From the NCBI GenBank assembly GCA_025331445.1, contig JAIWNE010000183.1:1-43190 (forward strand): a stretch of 43,190 nt of DNA. Direction: 5' to 3'. Under the pieces are notes generated by a model. That model was not told the DNA's origin and did not search any database. It saw only the letters and a list, made by a program, of their open reading frames with translations. Position numbers and translations under genes: made by a program. Shown here in pieces: positions 10,815 to 22,265 of the stretch (position 1 is its first letter; the number at the start of each line of letters is the position of its first letter). This DNA is from Blakeslea trispora (Eukaryota; Mucoromycota; Mucoromycetes; Mucorales; Choanephoraceae).

Positions 10815-11310
10815 TTAATAATTTATCTTACCTGAACCATTATGATTTTTAGAGCACATAGAAGTACCACTTTAACAAAATGAATGTAAGCTTTTTAAAT
10901 TTCCTTTGACTAGCATAAAATGGATAAACTTACTTGGCTGTGATGTTCATATAATAATCTCCAGAAGGAAGTGTTGAAGGAACTGTCCAGGTAGCATGCA
11001 CAGTATCATTTACACTCTTTTTCTTGTTTTGAGACCATTTCAAATTTGGAAAATCACGAATGGTTGTATTTGTGTCAAGATGAACCAAATGTGTAGTGGC
11101 AGACCAAATCTTGATCATACCCATAGCATGAACTGATGAATAGAATAAGTATATATGTGTGTGTATTTGCAATCTATGTTTACCTTTATAACGAATATCC
11201 ATAACATCGTTTGCATGAAAAGTACCATTTGCAGGGGGACTGTAAACCAAAATTTGATCTGAAAAGACTAACTTTATAAAAGAAAACAAAAGCAACACTG
11301 CTAACTTCAT
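10815..11310 (-). CDS. small secreted Kre9/Knh1-like cell-wall protein
   Basis: Three exons (11310-11184, 11132-10934, 10869-10815) give 126 residues. Residues 1-18 (MKLAVLLLFSFIKLVFSD) form a clear signal peptide. The mature part begins ILVYSPPANGTFHANDVMDI and carries WTVPSTLPSGDYYMNIT. This is the pattern of the Ser/Thr-rich GPI-anchored, Kre9/Knh1 N-terminal domain family of fungal wall proteins. Several N-glycosylation sequons are visible (NGT, NTT, NDT, NIT). There is no Ser/Thr-rich tail or GPI signal, so it is a minimal secreted form. The frame would stop at 10935 without splicing, but a perfect GTAAGT donor there leads to a short last exon. A second strong donor near 10831 leaves room for a different 3' end. 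Confidence 0.6.
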
Positions 11311-12754
11311 GATAGAAGAAAAAAATTGAAAGAGAAGAAAATGTAAAGAAAAAAAAAGTAAGAAAAGATTCGAGGCATGAACTTAAATATGCAAGATTTT
11401 CAATCTCTATAGTTACAAACAAGAAGGAATAATACCAAAAAAAAAGGGGGGGGGGAATAGCCGAATAAAGATGCTTAGAAGGACGACAGCCCAAAAAAAA
11501 AAAAAGAAGGGGGGAGGAGACGATTTTCTTGCAAAAATGATTATGAATGGCTTTATTAAACCCATGTCAATACCAAAAAAGAAGTAGGATTTCTCTCACT
11601 GCATAACCTCGAAATGCATAGCTCCTCAAACTGCATCAATTTCTCGGTGTTTGTGATTACTGCAGCGGCTTCCATAGTGCTGATTTAATTAAGAAACTTT
11701 GTTTAAATGAATAGAATTTTTCCTAAATGGATAAATAAAAGCAATAAAAATAGGTAGTGAAAACAGCTGTAGAGAAATTCTCAAAATAAGTCAAAGCATC
11801 TTTATTTTCTGGAATGCATATTATCAGTGCTTAAAAATAAAATAATAAAAGAGGCCTATAGTGCGCTTTAACCCCCCCAAATAGAAATTCCTTGTCAAAG
11901 GCCAAGGTTTGTTTTTATGCACCATCCAAATAACATTGTGTTGTAACTTCATTGAATGTAATGGAATCATACATTCAATAACAGTTTTTTTTCTGATTCA
12001 TTTATCAATTTGAAATACGCTTTTTTTTTTTATGATTTATGGAAAGTGGTGTATATCATTAAAGTAAAAATGGATAGAGGAATCAAGCAGAGAAATTGTT
12101 GTGCAAACTCTTTTTTTTTATACTCACCAAAAGACCTTTTGTTTATCTTGAATAGGTATATGTTCTATCTATAAACAAAGATATGATACTATACTCTGCT
12201 TTATTTTGCTATATTATTGAAAAAAAAAGAGTATACATACATACATCTATATGCTCATATGTCAAATTACTCTGGCTAACTTCAACAGCTAATATGATGG
12301 TTGTATTTAGCATATTTGAGATTGTTTGATTTTCGATACACACACAGCTTGGCAATAATAATAAAAGCAGAGAGACAAGCTGTTTGAATGCAGGCAAATA
12401 CAGATGTTCAGTAAACAGAAAATACCATAGATTGCTTAAATAACAACACGTTTTGTTTCGTATGACTGCATGGCCTTTCAAAGTAAACTTTAAAAAAAAA
12501 AGCGACCGAAAAATCAATCACAGACATCCATGCAGCCATTTGTTGTCCAACCATGTGTGACTATGGTCTGACCTTTATGCAAAAAATCAGCTGAAATATC
12601 AAGCGAGAGTATGAGAGAGGGGGGGGGATGAGCGACGATAACGATAAACACACGTACATCACAAAAAAAAAAAAGTGTAAAATTCATGCTATTGCCAATT
12701 TAATTTACCGCAGCCTTCCTTTTTTTTTTTTTTTTTTGTTTCTCTCTTTTTAAC
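11311..12754. other. intergenic stretch between divergent genes
   Basis: 5' flanks of the minus-strand secreted-protein gene and of plus-strand ATG9. It contains G runs (about 11446-11454 and 12620-12628) and poly-A/T tracts, including a T-rich leader just before the ATG9 start. Short open frames on the minus strand (about 12209-12517) have no family resemblance. Confidence 0.5.
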
Positions 12755-15308
12755 ATGTTAAAACAAGATACCATGTCCAGACGACTGTTATCGCCTCATA
12801 CTTCGGATGAAGATGACGACGATGAGGAATTCACATTAAACCCTGTACATGAAAGCAAAAGCCAGTTCTTACTGCAATATCAGCCGACTCATCAGGAAAC
12901 CAGTAGCCAAAGTGATGACGACCTAGAAGCACCCGATTCACTCTTGCTGGAAGAACATCACAGACAGACTCATGCTTCATCCCCACCTCTGTTGCCTACT
13001 TCACATTCTACACGGGATAGAGTAACGACATATGATAGAACAATGTGGCGGTGGGCTAACGTAGAAAACATGGATGATTTTTTTCAACGAGTATATGATT
13101 ACTATCAAGGCAAAGGCATCTACTGCATTTTATTAGCCAGATTCTTAAACTTGCTGTAAGTTTCTTATTTTCAAAAAGAGAAAAAAAAAAAGTAATGAAA
13201 TCCACTCAACTGTTTTAAAAAAAGAACACTTGCTTTTATCATTGGATTTTCTACTTTCTTGGTGGGTTGTGTCAATTACTCGGAAATCACATCTCATCAT
13301 AGACTATCGGATGTGGTAGAGCCCCAATGTCTATCTAGGCAAGTGTAGGCATAGATGTAATGAAGGTAGTCATTAGTAACCTGATTGAACAATAGACTTT
13401 CCGCCACCAAGTTTTTATTTCTACTTATTTTTATTGCTTGGTGGGGCTATCAAGCAGTTCGATTTGTGACTGACTGGCCCATGCTGAAAGAGATGCACAA
13501 CTTCTATACTCATCTTTTACTTATTCCCGATGTAAGTTTAAGTGACTTTGATGAGGCGTATATTTAAATTGTTTAAAATATAGCAAGACATGCAAACTGT
13601 ATCATGGCAGACAGTACTAGATCGGATTATTGATATTCGTCAAACCAATCCAAACGCAAATGACATTAGACTGACAGAGCATGATGTGGCCAGTAGAATT
13701 ATGCGGCAAGAAAACTATCTGATTGCTCTCTTCAACAAGGACGTACTCAACATCCGTGTTCCTCTTCCTTATCTTAGATCTCGGCCCATGTTCTCAAAGG
13801 ATTTAGAATGGAACCTTTCGTTCTGTTTACTGGATTATGTGTTTGATCATCGAGGACAGATCAGAAAACGCTTCTTGAAAGAAAAAAACAAGCATGTTTT
13901 AGTAGCAGGCTTAAGGCGCAGGTTTATCTTTATGGGCTTACTTAATTTTCTCTTTTTACCTTTTATCTTTGCTTACCTTCTCATGTACTTTTTCTTCCGT
14001 TATTTCGAGGTAAAAAAATGCATTCTTTAGATCCGAGTTCAATCTCTGATCATCCCCCTCTCTTTTTTTTTTTTTTTACTTAGGAATATCACAAAAATCC
14101 CGGAGAGATTGGGTCACGCACTTATACTCCTTTTGCCAAATGGCAGTTTAAAGAGTTTAATGAACTACCTCATCTCTTTCGTAATCGCATCAATCAAAGC
14201 TATGAGCATGCCAATCTCTACATCAATCAGTTCCCTAAAGCAAAGACGATTCTGTTTGCTAGGTTTGCCTCATTCCTGTCAGGATCCATTGCAGGTGTCC
14301 TGGCTTTGTTTACTCTATTCGATTCTGAAGCCTTGTTGAATTTTGAGATCACTCAAAATGGGACTGTTCTGTTCTACCTAGGCATTACAGGTACTCTATT
14401 TGCAATTACACGTGGTATGATACCAGACGAACGTCAGGTGTTTGAGCCTGAAAAGATATTGAGACAGGTGGTGGAGCATACACATTATTTACCTTCTGAA
14501 TGGAAAGGCAAGCTACACACAGATCAAGTGAGTTGTTTTTTTTTGTGTTTGTTTCGATAGACATCTTATATTGTTTCAATTTAGGTAAGAGCCGAGTTCT
14601 GTAAGCTGTTTGATTACAAAGTAGGCATATTCTTACAAGAGCTGCTGAGTGTCTTGTTTGCGCCCCTTGTGTTATGTATCTCATTACCGGAGAGCGCAGA
14701 ACAGATTATCAACTTCTTTCGTGAGTTTACTGTTCATGTGAATGAATTAGGCTATGTCTGTAGCTTTGCACAATTTGATTTCGAGCGACATGGCAATGTA
14801 AAATATGGTGTACAAGGTGCAGCTGTAGAAGATGAATACTTTTTAAGCAAGCAAGGAAAGATGGAGAAGAGCTTCTTGAACTTTAAGGTAACATCCTTGT
14901 ACTTGTTATTGAACTTGGGGATATTTACTTTCTCTATAGGCAAATCATCCTCGCTGGCATCCTCATGACATGGCTGGATCAATGTATCTCTCAAGGGTAC
15001 AGGAATACAGACATCAGAAAGACCAAGAACAATCTAGGTCTTCACTTGAAGAAGATTCACCAGTAGATACCCGCTTGCCCATCCGCCTCAATCAGTATGG
15101 CATGCCTGAAGTGATTACAAGTAATCTAGGTGATTCTTTTGCTCAAAGTGGATCATGGGATCATACTAAAGACTATCAACAACGCCATCTGCAAAATACC
15201 CATGGTCAAGAAGAAGAAGACGAAGACGAAGATGAGCCTAAACAAGGCGAAGGCATGATAGGCCTGTTGAACCAATTTTATGATTTGAACAATAATCCTA
15301 CTGTCTAA
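12755..15308 (+). CDS. ATG9: autophagy protein Atg9 (lipid scramblase, phagophore assembly)
   Basis: Seven exons: 12755-13155, 13225-13338, 13396-13531, 13584-14009, 14084-14527, 14585-14887 and 14940-15308, totalling 730 residues. Atg9 is the multispanning membrane protein of vesicles that seed autophagosomes. The conserved core is clear: LTLAFIIGFSTFLVGC, then IRVPLPYL, YHKNPGEIGSRTYTPFAKWQ, YINQFPKAKTILFARFASF, ITGTLFAITRGMIPDE, and APLVLCISLP with a cytosolic tail reading HGNVKYGVQG. The N-terminus is acidic and disordered (TSDEDDDDEE), and the C-terminus has an acidic stretch ending NNNPTV. Intron 2 (13339-13395) is best read with a GC donor (AG|GCAAGT). A GT alternative four bases on also keeps frame and adds two residues. 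The ATG is preceded by a poly-T leader; a second in-frame ATG lies at 12773. Length and domains are complete. Confidence 0.93.
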
Positions 15309-16899
15309 TAATAACAATGAAAAAAAAGAAATTGACCTACAACAAATCCAGAAGGATAACAAAGGAGAGAGAGAGTTATAAAACAAAATGAAAGGAGGAA
15401 GAAGAGGGGGGAAAAGATCAAGAGTTGGTTTGTAAGATTAGAATGAATTAGGAGCTAGCTCAATTCAGCTTCTCTTTCAAACAAAAAAAGGGCTGAAAAA
15501 GGTTGATGGAGACATAACAATGAGTCCTTTTTTAGTCAAGATATAGCTTTTGATGTCTTTTTCTTGAATGAGAAATATCCTGACTTTTTTTTTTTTAAAT
15601 AAAAGTGCTGTATGTGGATTGAACAGGGCAGATAATAGATGTATACCAACAAAAGCGTAGTTTGCTTGTCTTTTTTTCTTTATTAATAATGTAGAAAGGA
15701 AAGTTCCGAACAGCAAGAAAAGGGCCTTCCGGAGTCTAGCAACATGTATGAAAACACTATATCAAATGAGTTACAATATCAACCAAAGATCATTTCATCT
15801 GATCTTCTCAATCAAAAAAAAAAAAAAAGTGAGACATGAACCGAAAAATACAGTTGTAAACCATAAAAGGAAATAGGGACATCCACAGATAAATGCTCTT
15901 TTATTACACAAACTATGCGTCCTTTCTAAACAGAAAAAAAAAGTAAAATAGTGTATGCTTTATACATGTTCTCTAGTAGATGTGACACTACAATAGTTGG
16001 TATGGTAACATAAAAATAATCCTCATACATATCGCATTACATTGAACTTTTTCTTTAATATGATAGTTAAAAAAAAAGAGTCGTAATCATGCTTGAACGA
16101 TATTTCGACTGAAATTGAAATATATTGATCGCCGATGAAATTAGCCAGTTCAATAACAATATGTTTATCAAGTTTTTTTTTTAGTTACTATTGTAGTTTA
16201 AAATGAGATTTTAAGGTCGATATAATATAAATATGTACCTAAAAGTCTATAGAATGCATTAGATCTCGGATTGATGTGTATCCTGTGAATGAAGGTCGAA
16301 ACGAAAATCGAGAATTGGGTAAATCTCTTGTTTATTTTTCTCACAATCTAAACCAATAGAAACGTATTTAGCGTTACGCTAAAAAATTCAGATGCCTCTG
16401 CATGGACCTGTTTGACAGATGATATGTCCTTTGTATAATAAAGGGAAATACTTTACGTTGTTTGCTCAAACAAGGGCAAATAAGATTTGTCGGGCAATTG
16501 TCTATCTAAATCAGATATTATCTATTTATTCGATAACAGAAATAAACAGAATAAAAACCATCATGTCGATTCTATTTCCCTCTTCTGACATCCTGATTGG
16601 TTTAGGAAATCTAGATTTGGAAAAACCTGAAATCTGTCAACAGGTATGAAAATGTGGGGAAGAACCACTGTTTTTTTAAAGTTTTCCATTGGCAAACCAG
16701 CCAACATAAATGAAAAGCTCTACAGGCAAGTATTGGAGATCCGCTGGAATATGTGGATGTAGACGACAAAAAAAAATTGTGACTTGTTAGATGCAGTGAA
16801 CAAACGAGATCTCATGTATTTCTGATAAGACAACAAGCATCTCCTTTAGATTTCATTAACCTCATTTTTTAATTAGCGCTGATTCAGCCCTTCACTCTT
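15309..16899. other. intergenic stretch, ATG9 3' side
   Basis: AT-rich with repeated A tracts. A short perfect hairpin, TTTAGCG-TTA-CGCTAAA, lies at about 16367-16383. The short frame at 16419-16649 has no resemblance to a known family. No RNA gene was seen. Confidence 0.5.
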
Positions 16900-17129
16900 T
16901 AGGTCGGGAATTGTCGGGCAAGCTAAAGCTAAACCAGACAAAGAGGCGGGGTTATCTTTTTTTTTTCATGTACGCATATTTCTCTTAAGGTTTAGGTTCT
17001 ATTTTAAGTCAGTTTGTGGATACAAAACCGATTTATTTGACAGCGAAAACATATAAAAAGAGACACTATTTAAACCATTTATTTTCTTTTTTCCATCTTT
17101 ACCTATCTTTTTCACTATCAGATTACACC
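16900..17129 (+). promoter_or_regulatory. probable promoter of the P5C dehydrogenase gene
   Basis: In otherwise AT-rich DNA this segment has clustered G-rich motifs: two CGG triplets 7 bases apart (TCGGGAATTGTCGGGC, about 16903-16918), a Mig1/CreA-like GCGGGG at 16946-16951, and directly after it TTATCT (16952-16957), which is AGATAA, a GATA-factor site, on the other strand. A TATA-like ATATAAAAAG stands at 17051, about 80 nt before the ATG, followed by a pyrimidine-rich leader. Assigning the sites to regulators is inference. Confidence 0.4.
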
Positions 17130-18998
17130 ATGGCCACTCCTACTCTTGCTCACTTCAAGTTGCCTCAAATCGACAACGAACCTATGGTAAGTCCCCCTTT
17201 TTATATATATATCTTGGCGCGTTTGATTCCGTAGTTTACTAACTGTGTTTAGCTCAACTATGCTCCTGGTTCTGCTGAAAGAATCAAGCTCGAAGCTGCT
17301 GTTAAGGACATGGTTGCCCAAGGTACTGCTGAAGTTCCTGTTGTTATTAACGGTGAAAAGATCTTTACTGGTAAGGTTGCCGAACAATTGAACCCTTCCA
17401 ACCACAAGTCTGTTGTTGCCAAGTATCACGAAGCCGATGCTGCTCTCACTCAAAAGGCTATTGATGGTGCTTTGGCCGCTAAGGCTCAATGGGAGAGCCT
17501 TCCCTTCAATGACCGTGTTGCTGTCTTCTTGAAAGCTGCTGACTTGTTGTCTTCCAAGTACAGGTAAGCTATCATTGTTTATTTATTTGTTCTATGTGGG
17601 AAAATTGGGGACCAAAAAGAAAAGTTACACAGACACAACGACGTGGAGCGCGAGAAATAATACAAAAAAAAAGAAGAGAGAAGAATGTACGACTGACAAT
17701 TATATTAATCTAGATACAAGGCTATGGCTGCTACTATGCTTGGTCAAGGTAAAAACATCTGGCAAGCTGAGATTGATGCTGCTGCCGAACTCTGTGATTT
17801 CTTGCGTTTCAACTGTAAGTACGCTGAAGAAATCTACTCTCAACAACCTCCCAAGAACGCTCCTGGTACCTGGAACCGTACTGAATTCCGTGGTCTCGAA
17901 GGTTTCGTCTTGGCCGTCTCTCCTTTCAACTTCACTGCCATCGGTGGTAACTTGCCTGCCGCCCCTGCCTTGATGGGTAACGTTGTTATCTGGAAGCCTT
18001 CTCCTGGTGCTGTTCTCTCCAACTACATTGTTTACGAAATCTTGGTTGAAGCTGGTCTTCCTGCTGGTGTCATCCAATTTGTTCCTGGTCCTGCTGAAGA
18101 AATCTGTGGCCACGCTATTGCCAGCCCTGACTTTGCCTCTCTCCACTTCACTGGTTCCACCCACGTCTTCCGTAACTTGTGGCAACAAATTGGTAACAAT
18201 ATCCACAAGTACAAGAGCTACCCTCGTATCGTTGGTGAGACTGGTGGTAAGAACTATCACTTGCTTCACCCTAGTCTCGATGAAGCTGGTGTCCGCCATG
18301 CTGCTTTGCAAACTATTCGTGGTGCTTTTGAATACCAAGGTCAAAAGTGTTCTGCCTGTTCTCGTGCTTACGTACCTGCCTCTCTCTTTGCTCAATTCAA
18401 GAAGGATTTGATTGAAGAGCATGCCAAGATCACTCAAGGCCCTGTTACTGAATTCCACCACTTTGCTGGTCCTGTCATCAACAAGTTTGCTTTCGACAAG
18501 ATCAAGGGTTTCATTGATCACGCCTCCACTCAAGACAGCTGTGAGATCATTGCTGGTGGCAAGTGTGATGATTCTGTTGGCTACTTTGTTGAACCCACCA
18601 TCATTGTTACCAAGGACAAGTTCACCAAGACATTGACTGACGAAATCTTTGGTCCTGTTCTTACTATCTATGTATACGATGATGCCGACTTTGAAGCTAC
18701 CTGTAAGCTTGTTGGTGAAACTACTGAATATGGCTTAACTGGTGCTTTCTTTGCTAAGGACCGTGCCTCCATTGTCGCTGGTTCCAACTTGTTGCGTAAT
18801 ACTGCTGGTAACTTCTACATCAACGATAAGTGTACTGGTGCTGTTGTTGGTCAACAACCTTTCGGTGGTGGACGTGCTTCTGGTACCAACGATAAGGCTG
18901 GTTCTTGGTCTCTCTTGGTCCGCTTCATCTCTACTCGTACCATCAAGGAAAGTTTCGTTCCTATTGAAAACTTTGCTTATCCTTCCAACGCTATCTAA
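17130..18998 (+). CDS. PUT2: delta-1-pyrroline-5-carboxylate dehydrogenase (proline catabolism)
   Basis: Three exons (17130-17186, 17253-17563, 17714-18998) encode 550 residues, the usual ALDH4 length. The enzyme oxidises P5C / glutamate semialdehyde to glutamate with NAD. Diagnostic ALDH4A stretches are present: AEIDAAAELCDFLRFN, FNFTAIGGNLPAAPALMGN, the general-base Glu298 (VGETGGKN), the catalytic Cys335 (YQGQKCSACSR), DEIFGPVLTIYVY, and the C-terminal GQQPFGGGRASGTNDKAG. Codon use is extreme and C/T-ending, as in highly expressed genes, unlike the flanking BUD6 and ATG9. The N-terminus (MATPTLAHFKLPQIDNEPML) has little of the Arg-rich amphipathic character of a mitochondrial presequence, and no in-frame upstream ATG is seen, though the enzyme is mitochondrial in other eukaryotes. 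Intron 2 is 150 nt, longer than most here. Confidence 0.95.
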
Positions 18999-19249
18999 AC
19001 ATGTTTAAATGGGCTGTCCCTCGCTTAACCAATCCATCGCACTGTAAGACTAACCATCCTTGTATAAAAAAAAAAGTCAAAAAAATTTCTTGATAGCAAC
19101 TTATGATTCCCTCTCTCACCATCACACTATTGTATATTACCCTCCCTAATGGATGGGGAAGAGACTTTGCATGAGATTGGATTTGTAGCCATTTATTTCC
19201 AAACAAAATTGTAATATATACACAAATAAAAAAAATATTATCCAAAGTT

Positions 19250-19732
19250 CTAGTTTTCTTTTTTTAATATATGCTGGTTTGGAGCTAAACATGCATTTTC
19301 AACGCCAGGTACAACAAACACTTGAATTCCTTCTCGCTCTAAAAGGCTAACACCTTCACAAGTCACTAAATTAGGCGGTTCACGTACACCCAGAACGACG
19401 CGCTTTATTTTAGCTTCAATGATACGGTCAGAACACGGTCTATTTCCGGACAATCGAACAGAACAAGGCTCCATTGTTGTGTACATGGTGGCACCACTCA
19501 AATCAACAGAGCCATCAATCTTAGCTAAGCAGCATTCTTCTGCATGCGTATTACCGGGCAATTCGCGTGAATAGCCAGTACTAAGTAACTCTCCGTCTGC
19601 ACTAACAAGTGCAGCCCCTACACAGTAAGCTTGAGGTGCAGGTATGGATTTATGTGCTTCTTTGATAGATAGTTGCATAAATTCGATGTCTTTTTGGTCT
19701 TTTGTATATGGTGTACCATAAGTGTCTGTCAT
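19250..19732 (-). CDS. Rib2-like pyrimidine deaminase (CMP/dCMP deaminase fold)
   Basis: Single exon, 160 residues. The zinc-binding deaminase signature is complete: H63-A-E65 (NTHAEECC) with the catalytic Glu, and PC at 89-90 followed by C100 (TTMEPCSVRLSGNRPC). The long spacing between the two Cys, with RLSGN between them, is what I know from the deaminase part of fungal Rib2, which deaminates the diamino-ribosylamino-pyrimidinone phosphate of riboflavin synthesis. The end (LEREGIQVFVVPG) also fits. Yeast Rib2 has an additional pseudouridine-synthase domain that is absent here, so this is a stand-alone deaminase. Other cytidine-deaminase-like roles cannot be excluded. It ends 251 bp after the convergent P5C dehydrogenase stop. 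Confidence 0.7.
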   Translation of the reverse strand: MTDTYGTPYTKDQKDIEFMQLSIKEAHKSIPAPQAYCVGAALVSADGELLSTGYSRELPGNTHAEECCLAKIDGSVDLSGATMYTTMEPCSVRLSGNRPCSDRIIEAKIKRVVLGVREPPNLVTCEGVSLLEREGIQVFVVPGVENACLAPNQHILKKEN

Positions 19733-19950
19733 TTCTTAAAAATAAAAAGATGGAGGGAAAAAAGGATGCAGAAATATGCTGAGATTTAATACTTTTTTTT
19801 TTAAAAATATTTATTTATTCTAAATGAGACAGAAAGGTACAATGTGCAAACAGGGATTAGTGGGATGAATGAAAGAGAAAAATGAATAATACAAACAATG
19901 TAAACGAGAGAAAAAAAAGGGAGAGTAAATTACACAGAAAGAGCAATAGC

Positions 19951-21547
19951 TTATTTCTTTGACTTCTTCAAGGCCTTCTTCTTTTTCTCTAACTTGGCAA
20001 CCTCGTCGGCCTTTTGTTGAATACCATGTTGCATCTTTGCATACAACTTTCTCTGCTTATTGGTCATCATGACTGTAGCCATTTCCTTTTGTTCTTCTTC
20101 CTCGATCTCGGCAGCTGTACGCTTCTTTGGCTTCTTGACTTCCTCTTCCTTCTCCTCCTCGACTTCTTCTTCGACTTCTTCCTCTGCATCGCTATCCAAT
20201 CCATTTTCAGGAACGTAATCACCTTCCTTGACTTCAACGAAGGGAGACAAATGAGGAGGAAGGACAGCTCCAGGTTCATAGAGACTAGGCTTGACAATCT
20301 TGCGAGCATTGATACAGTCAGCTACCCATTGAGGTTGAACGTAAGTACGAGACAAGACACGGTTTCTGACAGTAGGACGATCTGTGATTTGATAGTTGAT
20401 AGATTCGTCTGATTCGGGGAAAGGAGGGTTGAGACCAACGGAAGGATCCCAACTGACTTCACCACCGCATGATCTAATCATAAACTCGAGTGCATAGCGA
20501 GGTGTTTCACGAGACAAATAAAACTTTTGATTTTTAAACAAGTTTTGCAAATCAGAAGTTGCGTTGGATGCAGCTTGGATCTTTGCGAGAGTGACTGTGG
20601 TCTTATCTTCCTCTTCTTCGGCAGACTTGAACTCATCTACAGCAGCATTGACTTCTTCGTCATCGTCGTTCTTAATAGCAGTAGATTGCATCATCTCGTC
20701 CAAGTGGAAACCACCTGTCTCATCAATCTTAGGTGGATAGGTCATGTTCATTTCGTTATACAACTTGAAGTTAACAAAACCAACTAAAGTACGGTAGAAT
20801 TCCAAAAAGGTCAACATGACACGGAAATCGACGTCAGTGGGGATATCTTGTGAAAATTGATAGGGGACAACCCAAGTGATGGTTTGACCCTTAATTTCGG
20901 CTTGGTAATAGATGCCCTTGATGGAAAAGAAAACTTTGCGAAGACTCTTTGATTTCATGACATAAGCTTGGAACTCGGAAATAAGCTTTTGGCAATCAGC
21001 AACAGCATCAGCTTTGATCTTGTTGTCGGCAGGAAGTTTGGAAAACAAAAAGAGCATAGACAAAGCATCATCCATGTCACGAAGTGCATCAACAAAGGAA
21101 GGATATCTTTCCTTTACAATATGATCCAGTGTGTATACGGGTTTGTTGTTCTCTTCTAATGATTTGGCTGCGTTGAACTCGCCCTTGTGAAGAACTTTGT
21201 TGAGCTTCTTTGCGAATGCTTTGTATTCACGGAACTTGACAAGCAATGGTTCATGAAGCAGATATTTAATATCCTTAACATAGTAAAAGGTGGAAGGTGC
21301 TGTGCTGCCCTTGTTGGCCTTCTTTTTGTTCTTGGGCTCACGAGGGTAGATACCCTTCAAAATACAAAGACGTCTATCATTATAAAGTGTGAGTTTATCC
21401 GTTAAGTCTGTCGAAAAAGAAAAGAAGAAAAAAAAAGAAACTGTACCTGAAATCAGCAAGAGAGATCTGAAGCTTGTTCAAAGCTTGCTGTCTAGTGATG
21501 AAGTTGGCGGCGGCACCCTTGGTTCCCTTCTTGATGATCTTACCCAT
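19951..21547 (-). CDS. NOP7: pescadillo homologue Nop7 (60S ribosome biogenesis)
   Basis: Two exons (21547-21447 and 21373-19951), 507 residues. The N-terminus reads [20 protein letters not shown] and continues [20 protein letters not shown] across the intron, the invariant pescadillo start. [39 protein letters not shown] and [12 protein letters not shown] follow. A BRCT domain lies at roughly residues 310-410 ([20 protein letters not shown] to [17 protein letters not shown]). The C-terminus has an acidic Glu-rich run and then a Lys-rich coil ([16 protein letters not shown]). Pescadillo acts with Erb1 and Ytm1 in processing 27S pre-rRNA in the nucleolus. The gene is complete. Confidence 0.95.
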
Positions 21548-22139
21548 TATGCAATAAAGTAAAAGTTGCTTAAAAGCAAGAGAGGAATAAAAAAAAAACT
21601 CGAGGTAATTCTAGATGGAAAACCAAATGTGTGACCTCTTTACGTTGTGGCTTGCTATTTACAGGCTTTTCTATAATTGACCAATCATTATCCTCTCTTT
21701 TTTTTTTGTTTGCTGACATTATCTAACTTCAAAACCATTTTGCGTCTAACTCACAAGATTAGTGTGTTTAAATCATTTCTCTATTATCATACTTTCAACA
21801 TCATAATATCTTGTAAAATGCTTGAAACCATAGGTAATGGCAATGTTGCATTTGTCGTGTTAAGGGAGACCTTTGAGAAATTATTAGTCTTTCATTGTTG
21901 TGATTTGCCTCATAAGCAAAAAAAAAAAAAAACGTATATGAATATTCTTGATAGCATTTACATTACAACACCATATGAAGCTACGAAGTTTACACTTGAG
22001 GATTATACGTACTAACTGCAATAATTTTCTGCCAATTGTATTTTTCAAAGTTCTTGAATCAAGGCTTTGTTATTCCTGCAAGACACTAATCAGCTGAAAC
22101 ACGACCAATCAAGTGACACTTCATAAACATACAAAAAGT

Positions 22140-22265
22140 TGCAAAGCACTTTCTTTCTTTTTCTTTCTCTCCTCTCTTTCTTTTACTTCATTAAGGTCCT
22201 TAACGTATATTTGGGATTCGTTTATAGGTCGAAGCAAACTCAAGAGCAAGACAGACAACAAGGTG
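22140..22265 (+). other. orphan leader-like segment with a strong splice donor
   Basis: A long pyrimidine tract (TTTCTTTCTTTTTCTTTCTC and onwards) like those directly before the eIF3c, ISU1 and cyclin starts is followed by about 80 nt of ordinary sequence and then CAACAAG|GTGAGT at about 22262, a strong donor. No ATG frame of any size is attached. It could be the first exon of a non-coding transcript or the remnant of a lost gene. Confidence 0.25.

Noticed and set aside
16367..16383. Perfect small hairpin TTTAGCG-TTA-CGCTAAA
   Set aside because: Too short to call a terminator or element end; not followed by a T run or matched elsewhere in the window.
17700..18533. 277-codon open frame on the minus strand inside the P5C dehydrogenase gene
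   Set aside because: It is antisense to a clear ALDH4 exon with extreme codon bias, which removes stops from the reverse strand. The product has no sensible domains.
17983..19008. Several plus-strand frames (17983, 18412, 18742) within the P5C dehydrogenase exon
   Set aside because: Shifted-frame shadows of the real gene, giving Leu/Ser/Val-rich nonsense.
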